This document shows, one piece after another, positions 10,501-20,311 of a stretch of 24,120 nt of DNA (the first letter of the stretch is position 1; each line of letters opens with the position of its first letter). The stretch covers positions 1 to 24,120 of the forward strand of contig RSEH01000405.1 of the NCBI GenBank assembly GCA_006503475.1. The letters run 5' to 3'. Below the pieces are notes generated by a model. The model worked only from the letters and a program-made list of their open reading frames with translations. It did not search any database and was not told the DNA's origin. The DNA comes from Stentor roeselii. Its lineage: Eukaryota > Ciliophora > Heterotrichea > Heterotrichida > Stentoridae. Position numbers and translations under genes: made by a program.

Positions 10501-13500
10501 AGTCAAATAATACCCGTCTTCACAAATACATTGAAACTTATCAGCAATAAGATGGGGACTTGATTCACAACTCGCACAACTAGATCCGTTCCAATATAAG
10601 GAAGTTGGGCATAAGCAAAGATCTCCTTGTCTTGTGATCGAAGTTTGACATGTCAAGCAGTCGTATTCGCTGGGACCTTTGCATGATTTGCATGAATTAT
10701 GGCATTTATTGCATAGTCCATTTTCATTGTAAAAGCCTTCTTTACATATGCAGTTGTTTTCTACTACTTCTAGCTGGGCTAAAGGGTCGCAGAACAAGCA
10801 GGCATAGCCTACTAGGTAGTAAGAAAAATTGCAAACACAAGAAAATGTTTCAGATAATGTAAGGTTGAAGTTGCACGAGAGGCAATCATGGTCAGAAGTA
10901 CCCTTACAAGTGTGACAAAGAACATCACAACTTTCGCAAACAAGAGATGAAGTGTATTCCTGATTAGGACACAAACAACTACCATTAATATGATAAAAGT
11001 TATCTTTGCATGTGTTACAAACGCTAGAATTCAAGCATTCAGAGCACCCATCAGAACAAGGCAAACATTCTGAATTGCTTAAATAAGTTCCTAACTTACA
11101 AACGCAAGTATTATTAAGGAAATTTTTATCATTATCACAAGAATTACACTCATCCAGTCCTGGCCCTGAGCAGTTCAAGCAAGTTTCATGGCAAGGTAAA
11201 CAGACTGATTCATTGAAAAAAAAACCTGATTTACAAACGCACTCATTATTTTCAATATAAAAGTTTTCATTACAAGTGATACAAATTTGACTGTCATTAC
11301 ACTTTGAGCAGTGATCAATGCAAGGCATGCACTTTTTTACATCATCCTTCCAAAAAAACCCAGAAATGCACTGACATTTCTCACTTCTCTCTGCATTATC
11401 AGCACAAGTTTTACAACTAGTATTAAAAAATTCACACTGATAACAAACAGGGTCCATACACAAGTTACAGTCACTTTCTCTAACACAACCTTGATTACAA
11501 CTATCCAAGCAATTTTTACAAGAATAGTTAAAAACGAACTGTTCTAAAGAGCAATTCCAAAGACAATTACTGTAAAATGTCTCATTGCAATGAATAACCT
11601 CTTCAGCAATCAAATTCAAAGTATTAAAAATCACGAATTTCCACAAAAACCCAACAAACCCTTGACTGTCATCTCCCAAATAGATAGGTCCCTGCTGGTC
11701 TTCAAAGAAATTCTCATAAATACTGCTTGAATAATAGCTCTGACTAATTGAAGACCAAAACTTGTAATTATCATAAATTCCATTTCCCCCCAAGTTAACA
11801 TTCATCCAAATCCCAATAGAAACACTTATCATCTGATACAAATTATTCTTATTTTTCAAAGTCAAGATTGAAGTTATCTGAAGGTCTCCCTTTGTAAAGA
11901 GGATTCCAGGTTTCATCTGTCGAATCCAAAACCCAAGTGAAAAATTAAAAGGAAGAGTGAAGTTCGATGTGTAGACAAATGACTGACTTGTGAAGTAAAA
12001 GCCTCGCGATTGCACTGGAATCGGGTCATTGAAGTGAAGGGTTGGGTAGAAGTCCTTCGTACTTCCTGTGAATATCGTGTTTTCGTAAGTGTCGTTGAAC
12101 TTGTCAGATATTTTAGTAAAGGAAAAATTCATGAAAATATTTCGAGCTGGTGGAAGGCAGATTGTTTCGAATAGCGAGTAACCTGTTGGACACTCTAATG
12201 CGCAAAAGGAACCTACTAAGACGTAACCGGATGAACATTTTGTGCAGGAATAAGATGTGAATCCGAAACACATCGCGCAACGTGAATGGCAACAGGATTG
12301 ACTGTCTTCACTTAGGTGGTACCCGCTTAAACATGGGGAAAATGAAGGGTCTTGAACACATGTCTCGTCGAAGTTAACGCATGATGGACATAGAATGTGT
12401 TTGCACTGGTTGCATGTGCCCCAAGTTGAGCATCCATAAGTGCAAGATGAATGACAATAATGAGCCGAAGACCTTAAAAAATTCTTAAAAGCCATCAAAT
12501 TCGGTTGTCCAAAGCAATTAGTTGTCATTCCAGGACATATCGACCTTAATGCTGTAAAGTTGTCAACAGTGAACTGTGAAAAAGTAACTCGATATAAAAA
12601 ATTATTTGATTTGTCAAAAGAAAACCTTTTCTCTTCTAAAGTGTCAAAATATGCGAAACCTGAAATACTTTGGACTTTACTTATTACTCCATCACAAAAA
12701 GTCCTGATGTGAGTTGAGTTCCCATCGAAATTCACAGAAAATCCGAAAAACTTCCAGGCTGATGTGCGACAGTCGCCGATTACGTATTCTTCTACTTGAA
12801 ACTCTTTACTGGAAAGCTTTATAATCAATGAAGAGTCGTAGTAAAGGTTTATGTTGTTGGATTGTAGCAATGTGTTTGAGCTTATGAACGCCCAAATTGA
12901 TATTGTGAATGAGTGACTGAGAAGCAGTTCAGAAGACGACAGAAAATGTGAACTGTTAAAATAATACCCTCTAGCCCTAACAGCGATAGGATCATCTGCC
13001 TGCGGATTATTAAACGGTGAGTAAGTCGACGCATTATGTCCACTTTGAAAGTACCCTCCTTGAAGCATAGTGAAATAATCAAGTCTTAAAACGATTTCAT
13101 CAGGGGCACTAGGCAAAGTCAAGCAAATTCCATCCTTCAAAAGGAAATTTTCCTCACATTCAAAGCAAGTCAAGCCCGTTCCATTCAAGCAGTTTTTCGC
13201 TAAATTCCCAAAGTTCGCATCTGTTTCATTCTGACATCCATAAAACATCTGACCATCACAACTGGTGCATTGAGGAGAATAACAAGTATTTAAAGACCCT
13301 CTAATGCAAAAAGGATTCGAAGGCACCAAATCAAGGCAAGAAAGACATTTTCCATTCAGCAAGTACTCACCATAAGAGCAACTATTACCTGAAGTAAACA
13401 TATCTCTGCACTTGTTCGAGTTTTCCATAGTTAAATAAGCCAGAAAGCCTTGAAAGCCAGAATTTCCTGAAGTTTCTGAAGACCCAAAACTAAAAGTTGC

Positions 13501-14154
13501 ATTGTTCGAGTCCATGCGAAACTCACGGCCATAGATAAAACTACCTGAATTCAGCAAAAATACATAAATATAGCTCAAAGTTTGCCATATTGAAAAAGCG
13601 ACTGCTTTCCAAACTCCTAAAGTCACTGATGAGGTCTTTTTAACCATTTCTGCTGAAATTTCATCTTCGGAATAAAAACTTATTTCTAGTGAACTTTTAA
13701 AGGACACTTCGAGAAATGTGGTTGAATTTTGGAATACTGTTAAGATTGTACCGGGAGCCAATATTTTGAAGTATAATGAAATGCAAAAACGAGGGGATAA
13801 CACCCAGGATGTGTTTGACTCAAGATAAGAAGTGGAGAAGAAGTAAAAACCTCTGTCGATTGTTGAAACTGGAGATCTTCTTGATGTGCTTGAAAATGGG
13901 AAAGATTCTGGATGGCTGAAGGTCCCGATTGATGTTCCTTCTGTGTTTCGATGGGAGAGGAAATTTAGACTGAATAGCTCTTGTGATGGCTCGGCTGTGC
14001 ATTTCTTTTGATCGATGAAATAACCTGAGGGGCAGAAAAGTAAACAGCTGCTAAAGAGCAAGTAATGACCAGATGTACACCCTGAACATGAGCTTGTAGT
14101 ACAATACAAATTTCCAAGAACTTGATTGGCGATTAAAAGGAAAACCATTGACAT
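7588..14154 (-). CDS. Gene B: giant four-LamG, cysteine-rich, multi-pass membrane protein (2183 aa, one 15-nt intron)
   Basis: Exon 1 is 14154-7939 and exon 2 is 7923-7588, stop TGA. The chosen ATG is the first after an in-frame TAG about 30 nt upstream, and starts a short signal peptide (about 1-15). Four LamG-like modules follow, near residues 60-250, 350-545, 675-880 and 1355-1565. Each carries a related motif: RGFYF, RGYYF, RGFYF and RGIFF (RGAYF in gene A). Between them are cysteine-rich segments, the longest at 942-1354 with about ten furin/EGF-like units. A last cysteine block and a beta-like region lead to several hydrophobic helices between about 1800 and 2140, with LFEEF (2025-2029) and RR (2046-2047) spaced as in gene A. 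The tail is charged and probably cytosolic. It is clearly related to gene A in domain order and C-terminus, but much longer through repeated LamG and cysteine modules. Likely a surface receptor or channel-like protein; ligand unknown. Confidence 0.85.
7924..7938 (-). other. 15-nt intron in gene B
   Basis: Read on the minus strand the bases are GTATTCGATATTTAG, in phase 0 after Met2072. Retained, they end the frame at TAG; removed, the protein continues as TIFYLLFRQPFAENKENW, which lines up with FLLFYLPFKET in gene A. This second independent case makes the 15-nt intron reading strong. Confidence 0.9.
10093..11331 (-). repeat. Central cysteine-rich repeats of gene B
   Basis: Residues 942-1354 hold about ten tandem units. 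Each has CxxC...CxxC followed by a CxC or CxCx5-10C element, with recurring phrases such as CKGPSEYDCLTC, CFGPLESECLSC and CSGPGLDECNSC. The G-P-x-x-x-x-C phrase is typical of furin-like repeats. Unit lengths vary more than in gene A. They are expected to be disulfide-bonded and extracellular. Confidence 0.8.
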
Positions 14155-14162
14155 ATTTATAA
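14155..14162 (-). promoter_or_regulatory. TATAA-type motif at the start of gene B
   Basis: On the minus strand TTATAAAT directly precedes the ATG of gene B. It matches the motif seen at the starts of genes A and C and in looser form at D and E. Confidence 0.35.
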
Positions 14163-14645
14163 GTGCTGGTGAAATTAAAAATTCAACAAACTAAACACAT
14201 TTATATTCAAGATTTTAGGTAGTGCTATTTGATAAATTTACTCTAATTAAGCAACTATGCCTTGATACTTTCAAGATAGTGAAAATTCATGTACTAATCA
14301 AATTATGCTCAAATAAGACAGTCTTTCATCTATTTAGAGAAAATAGGAGCTCATATCTAGATTTCGCAATACTGATGTAATCTTGATGTTATACATGCTG
14401 AGGTTCAAGAATAAATCATGTTCCATTTTTTCAACAACTATATAATTCCATTGAAAATTTGACATATTCATCATATTCTAACTAAGTAGTTAATCGACAC
14501 ATTCTTACCTAACAACACCAGTTAAAGCCATCAATATAATCTGAGTGTTTAATTCTCATAAATGATAGAGCCTAACAGGCCTAAAATAAGCGAACTTAAA
14601 AGAGTTTTAGATAATTTTAGACAATTTGTGATAAGGGAAACTCAT

Positions 14646-14675
14646 GCTTTGTATATATTTGCTTTGTATATATTT
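14646..14675. repeat. Two perfect tandem copies of a 15-bp unit
   Basis: GCTTTGTATATATTT occurs twice back to back with no mismatch. It is probably a recent slippage or duplication in non-coding DNA. Confidence 0.7.
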
Positions 14676-14691
14676 CCCACAGCGAGGGTAA

Positions 14692-14982
14692 AGTTCGATT
14701 GACAGAATAACTATTTTACTTTTTCCAAATACTAACAACCTCTGTTTTTATCGAAAGAAAATTTACTATTATTCCAAGTGTTTCAGTTCCTACCCAATCA
14801 AATTCAACCTAAACAAACTATTGAAAGTCGCTGACATTCCAAACATCCACAACATGAACTATCAATCTAAAATGCTGATGAAACTTATCAACACCTATCA
14901 AGACCCACTACCACTAAGGACATCAATCGATCTTAATTACCTTCTCAACTCAATCTTAAACATCAAGTCCTTCAAAAATTGA
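14692..14982 (+). other. Unassigned open frame with coding-like composition
   Basis: Between a TAA at 14689-14691 and a TGA at 14980-14982 the frame is open for 96 codons. The first ATG is at 14854, giving 42 residues, but the coding-like part begins upstream of it with phrases such as NLNKLLKVADIPNIHN, and continues with LINTYQDPLPLRTSIDLNY. Many codons end in C and the peptide looks like real protein, so it may be the last exon of a small gene or a relic. Against this, the window contains A/C-rich blocks without genes, and no start, partner exon or homology is visible. I do not recognise the product. Confidence 0.25.
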
Positions 14983-17337
14983 CCTTATTCCACGTATATA
15001 GAAAAAAGGTAATCAAAGTCCAACTCCTATTTACGTGAAAAGTCCAAAAGTTGAAAATATTAGCAGGTAATTCTTGCAATCAAGAAGAAAGTTGAAAAAC
15101 TTTGAACATATATTTCAAGTGAAACTCGCTTAAGACCTAAATGATTTTCTGAAAAAAGGAAAATATTAACTTTCATGCTTGTCTGGTAGAGATTATATTA
15201 GTTTCGATATGAAGTAATTGAGAAAGTAAAGCCTTAAGTCTAGAGCATTTCAGAGGTGAAACAATAAAAGACCTAGAAAGCTTAGTTCATACCTGAAGAG
15301 CCAAGTCAAGTAAGTAGAGACTTTTCTGAATCAACTTTTCTAAGAAGATGAACCGTCCTCTAATGAATGGAAGATATTTGAGTGAAAGTTCTTAGGTTAT
15401 CACAGAAATAAATAATCTAAGTTGGTGAATCTGAAAATTTAAACTTATTCAATTTTTTTATTTCTTTCAGCCTTAAAATGATGAAAGATTTCAGAAAAGA
15501 GAATTTTTTGAGTTATTGACACTTTTACTCAAGGCTCTGATTAACTGAACCTTTCAAAGTGTGAAAATCAATTAAAATTAGATAAGTTTTTTCATGATGG
15601 TTAAGATTTAGATGTTTGAACCGGGGTTTTAGGTTTATTTAAGTAATTAATTATGTTATATGCCAATATCCCCAAATCCTAATTATTTAATAATTCTTAT
15701 ATCATATGTCTTGCAGTATATCCAATATTTTGTTCAATTTATCATCTCTGCTATTTAAAATTTAGAAAAACTTGATTAAAAGGTAATTTATCTGTCTTCT
15801 GCTTCATAACCATAAGAAGCTAAATCCTTTGTCTTGGCTACTGAAAAACTAAAACCATGATTAGAATAAGAATTTTGGAGAGATTTGATGATGAAGTGTT
15901 TATGAAAAATTATTTTAAGACTCTTTAATTAGATATTCAGTTGAGCATACCCACAACTTCACTTATTATTTGAGATGTTTTGAATATGATTTAGAAACTT
16001 AAAATTTTTGTATCAGATATCTTAAAAACGACTGAATTTTATAAAATTATACTTAAATTATAGATTTACTTTGAAAGATCTGCTTTAAGATCATGGGTTT
16101 TACTTAACATCCGGGCCACGATGGCTTAAAATTCATTATTATTCATCAATGAATTAGAATGGATACTGAGTAGCATATATAAACTCCAATTAGTTTTAAT
16201 ATCTATAAGACTTATTTTTATTTCTTCCCAAGTTTGAAGTAATATAATTAGGATTAATATATTCCATTATTACAAGCATCAATAATTTTTTTCAAAATTT
16301 GACTCTCAAACACAAATTCTTTTATTAAAAAAAAATTAGAAGCCTGGATTAATTTTTGAAAGATTTCTCATTGAATTTTTTCATTATAATCTTCAAGTTT
16401 GATTATTAAAGAATTTTCTTTGACTTAGCCAAAAATTTTGTTCAATATAAAAATGACATTTTCAAAGACGATATTCTTATACAAATTGTCTATATTTTAA
16501 TTAAATATTACATTATAATACATTGGATTATTTTATACTTAAAAATTTTATTATAATTATATAGTTCTGCTACTTAAAACAATTAGCAGCAGCCTTACAA
16601 TAAATTAATTCTAAGAAATATACTAAAGTACCAATTTTATCAAATAAACTATTAGTGAGGTTTAAAAATTTGTTTTCTTGATTCGGTATACATAAGTTTA
16701 TAAAAAATATTAGATCGATACAATCTTTTCAAACATTCTCAATATATTTGCTAATTATGCCAATATATTTACTTATTTTACCAAAATGTTTAATTTTATC
16801 AGAAAATTTATATATATTCTTGTCTTTATATGAGAAATTTAGTATTCAATGGAAATATTAAAGAATTTCTATGTATAAACTTGTTTAAGTACAAAATTAA
16901 CTTAAAGTTATCAAAATTGTTACACTTCGTAAGAGGATTTTTTTAAAATTTAGGAAATATCTGTTCAGCTAATTTACCATGGCATGAACTAATCAAAATA
17001 CCCTAATATTCAGAAATATATTACCTTAAGCAGAAAAACTTATTATTTCTGTTGATATAAATAAATGGTACCAATTTCAAAAACTGGCTTAAAAGATCAA
17101 ATAGATAAGTGAATCATCTATTTCTACCTGGTTTTAAAAACTAATTTTAAAAACCCTTACAAAGTGCACTAAATTTAAAAACTTATTTCCTTATGTCCAA
17201 AACCTTGTTCTTCCTATCAAAATAGTTGAATATAAATGGATTTCCAACTTCAACAACTACCTTTTTATCAAAAATTATTAGCTATTAGTCTTCTCATATC
17301 AATCACTTTACATTCTTGATATCTAATAGATTTAAAT

Positions 17338-17350
17338 ATTCCCTTATAAA
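17338..17350 (+). promoter_or_regulatory. ATTCCCTTATAAA element before gene C
   Basis: The element ends 5 nt before the ATG of gene C. Gene E has nearly the same string, ATTCCCTATAAA, 21 nt before its ATG. Gene D has CTATAAATTCCC upstream on its own strand. A shared promoter element of the family is plausible. The TAA inside it (17347-17349) is in frame with gene C and excludes a longer N-terminus. Confidence 0.35.
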
Positions 17351-17355
17351 AATTA

Positions 17356-19188
17356 ATGGAGGATAAGAGAGATCACAAAATCACTTCTGAGGACTATGAA
17401 TTGAACTCAATCAATCCTTCAGTCGGAACAGAAGAACAATCTCCGACTTTTAAGTCAGAGGAGAAAACTTCTGAAAAGGTGAAATGCAATCCCAAACGAA
17501 AAAGAATAATACTTTTAATTGGCCTACTAGTGGTCATCAGCATAAGTTTAATGATATTCCTTGCAGTTTTTTTCACTCGAAAGGAAAAAACGAAGGTAGA
17601 CGAGTACGAAGAAACTCAGTATGTGCTCAAAGTAAAGACAACAATAACATCAACAGTAGGATCGAAATCATCCTCTACACATGGAGAACTTGATTTGACC
17701 ATCTTTGCTTTAGATATGAAAGGTGATAAATATGAACTTATGATTGTAAATGGAGTCTTTGATGATGACTTAGAAAAATCGAAACTTGAATCAGCACCTT
17801 TAGATATATTCATGTCTTTTGATGTTTCAAATAATGGAAAAATACTGGATATTAAGTACTTTAAAGAGAAATTCACAGAAGAAACTTTTACTTTGTTCAC
17901 TGGAATTATTGAAGCTTTTGTTGTTGACCAAGACTCTGAGTTCGACGTCGAATCAGAATGCAAACAAACGCTCAAAGGGTCAAGCGAGTGCACAAGAAAC
18001 TCGAAAATCATGCAGAAGGTATATCTCCGTCGTGCTAGCACGACGGTTGTGCCAAAGCGATTAACTGGATTTATTAAACGTGCCGAAAGCCATGAAACCG
18101 AAGAAGGTTCCGAAGAAACTATCAAACGTTCAATAGAAACTTTGGTAGATGAAAGAGGAAAAATTCAACGTTCTTCAATCAAAGGAAGATTGATTAAAAC
18201 ACTGAATATTGGAGAAGACGAAGAAAAAATTGATTTCGACTTAAAAGCTGAAATTTCGGTTATTTCTTCTGAGAAGTTAAATAAAGAACAAATAAAGAAA
18301 CTGAATGAAATCAATGAGCAGCTACCCCATGTTGAGCAAGGACTTATAAAAATGAAAAAAACCACCTTTGATCAATTTGAAGAAGACAAAAACTATGAAA
18401 ATAAAGCAGGTTCTTCAGAACCAGGTTCCAATCCTGATCCACCCAAAAGACTACTGACGAACGACCATGAAGACAGACTTTTAGAAGAGAGAACCGTTAC
18501 CTATGAATACTTTACATTTTTAGGTATACCTTTTAAGCTCTATAGCTATTTGTTTTCAAATTATGATATGAATGGAAGGTCTCAACTATGTGCATCTATG
18601 AAATTCACCTTTTCAGCAATTGAACAATCAGTTTTTAATGGTGTTCCTTGTATATCATCAGATGGGGCTGCACCTTCATCAAGTGTGCTCAGGTCAGACA
18701 ATGCTAGAAAGTTTAATATTAAGGGTTATCTCATAGCTTACTCAATCAGTATTTTCACTTTTCAACTTTATGGGGAAGTAAGTGTTGAAAATTATCCATT
18801 TGAAGAAAAAGGTTATGATGGTTCAGGGAATTTTTACGCAAGTTTGAAAACTTTGTCTAAAAACACTATTACGGTCGGTGCTGAAGTGAGCATTACAGTT
18901 GCAAAAGGAGGGGTTGTGTACACCTCCACTTTGACATCGAATATTGATTTATACATGAAGAATTATATAGGATTTTTTAGGTCATCGTTGCAAGTTGATA
19001 AATCTTTTCAAAGTCAGTTTCAAGTTTGGGTGATATATATCACTATTGGAAAAAAATGCTTCAAAGTTTTTGGGAAAAAGATCTGTATTCCTTTTTTGAC
19101 TTACTCAGATAAAAAATATCTATATCAGGATACAATTTCATATCAATATTATCCGTTGAATCAGATCATTAGTTTCGATTTCTATTAG
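17356..19188 (+). CDS. Gene C: type II membrane protein of a three-member local family (610 aa)
   Basis: The ATG follows an in-frame TAA 9 nt upstream; the stop is TAG. Residues 1-43 are an acidic cytosolic tail ending in a Cys and basic cluster (KCNPKRKR). Residues 51-73 form one strong transmembrane helix, so the rest faces the lumen or the outside. Residues 80-215 are a domain shared with genes D and E, with ALDMKGDKYELMIVNG, then FTEETFTLFTGIIEAFVVDQ and ECKx8C. A variable acidic and basic linker follows; here it contains an insert with LRRAS that its paralogs lack. Residues 378-610 are a second, beta-rich domain shared with D, with the pairs KGGVVYTSTLTSN and KCFKVFGKKIC, ending in YQYYPLNQ. 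I do not recognise the family firmly; the first domain faintly resembles vitellogenin_N/LPD_N lipid-transfer proteins. No catalytic motif is visible. Confidence 0.85.
   Translation: MEDKRDHKITSEDYELNSINPSVGTEEQSPTFKSEEKTSEKVKCNPKRKRIILLIGLLVVISISLMIFLAVFFTRKEKTKVDEYEETQYVLKVKTTITSTVGSKSSSTHGELDLTIFALDMKGDKYELMIVNGVFDDDLEKSKLESAPLDIFMSFDVSNNGKILDIKYFKEKFTEETFTLFTGIIEAFVVDQDSEFDVESECKQTLKGSSECTRNSKIMQKVYLRRASTTVVPKRLTGFIKRAESHETEEGSEETIKRSIETLVDERGKIQRSSIKGRLIKTLNIGEDEEKIDFDLKAEISVISSEKLNKEQIKKLNEINEQLPHVEQGLIKMKKTTFDQFEEDKNYENKAGSSEPGSNPDPPKRLLTNDHEDRLLEERTVTYEYFTFLGIPFKLYSYLFSNYDMNGRSQLCASMKFTFSAIEQSVFNGVPCISSDGAAPSSSVLRSDNARKFNIKGYLIAYSISIFTFQLYGEVSVENYPFEEKGYDGSGNFYASLKTLSKNTITVGAEVSITVAKGGVVYTSTLTSNIDLYMKNYIGFFRSSLQVDKSFQSQFQVWVIYITIGKKCFKVFGKKICIPFLTYSDKKYLYQDTISYQYYPLNQIISFDFY
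18027..18046. repeat. Perfect 20-bp GC-rich palindrome inside gene C
   Basis: The half-site CCGTCGTGCT is followed directly by its reverse complement, in a gene that is otherwise AT-rich. It encodes part of RRASTTV in the linker, within a stretch that aligns with nothing in gene E or D. It can form a cruciform or RNA hairpin, and may be the footprint of an insertion or a protein binding site. Confidence 0.85.
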
Positions 19189-20311
19189 TTAAGTAATATT
19201 TTCATAGAGGGTTTAGGTTTCTTAATTAAATTTGTACTAGTGAACAATAGAATATATGATTATAGTCGATTAATTTTATTTCTTTCAAAATATTATGTGG
19301 ATAGATTTCTAAATTTAATAATAATAGACTGTTCTTAATATTCCCTCATTTCATTTTGTTTGCCATTTATGAAGATTTCATGAACAATATTGAATTTAAC
19401 AATTTTAATACATTATCCAAACTATTAATAAATTCTAATCTAAGAATAAAGTTTTTTAATCTCCAGGTAGAGAAATCTGTAATTTAAATAACAAAGTCGT
19501 AAAAAGAAATTCAGTGAGTTTTCAAAAATATCTTTTCTAAGTAAAATATAAAATTTATAATTCTATTTCTTATCACAATCAAGCGTATGTTGAAAAAAAT
19601 CATTCTTTTATCATTTTCATAGAACTATTCAATCTTAATTATTACGAGTTCAAACTTTTAAATTCCCATTCCTGATACAGTTTTAAGTTTCATAGTAATC
19701 TATTTTTTTTATCATGGACAGTAGAGAATTATAAATATACCAGAAAATTAATAAATGTTCATTTAAATATATTTAATTCACAGATTTCTTGCGATTTATT
19801 AAAATCATGATCCAAGAATTGCCAAAGCTATATCAATCACTTCATAATTTTCTAAATTATCTTTCTTATAATAACATTAATAACTATAAAATATAAAGAA
19901 TGTTTAATATTATTGTCCTTACCCAAATTAATTTCTTTCGAAAGCTGATAGTTTCTAAAAAATCCTTATGATTAACTTATAATCGCATATAAGCCTTTAT
20001 TCATCCAGATTTTTTTTATAAAGAGTTGTAATTACTGATACTTACTTAAAGAAAGAATATTAATAGTTATGATTAGTAAAATATAATTACCTGGCGAATC
20101 AATACCTACCCAAAAGTTAATCAAACATTTTTCACATTTTTATCAAATATAAATATTAAATACAAAACCTATTAATTTTAACTAAACCAAAAACTATTTC
20201 AAATAATCCTCATTCTCAATATTGATAAAAAATCAATAACCTCTCTAGTTATTCATCATAATATTGAATCTAAACCCCATAAAACACAACTTATTTCTAA
20301 TACCTTAACTA
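19189..20311. other. Spacer between the convergent 3' ends of genes C and D
   Basis: This 1.1 kb stretch is very AT-rich. The part next to gene D (about 20100-20311) is rich in A and C on the plus strand. I see no gene, RNA gene, repeat or transposon signature here. Confidence 0.6.

Larger units (their letters stand above)
14163..17355. other. 3.2 kb spacer between the divergent genes B and C
   Basis: This region must hold the promoters of both divergent genes. Visible items are a perfect 15-bp tandem duplication (14646-14675), an A/C-rich open frame with codon-like composition (14692-14982), a second A/C-rich open frame (about 17137-17281) that ends 75 nt before gene C, and a small isolated GC-rich patch near 16110. 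A 46-codon minus-strand frame (14334-14474) is no longer than chance allows. The part from 16000 to 17050 is extremely AT-rich and featureless. No RNA gene or intact protein gene was recognised. Confidence 0.55.

Noticed and set aside
14334-14474. 46-residue minus-strand frame with NYIVVEKMEHDLF, recalling a protein kinase hinge
   Set aside because: The length is within chance expectation, no other kinase motif is found around it, and the match covers only a dozen residues.
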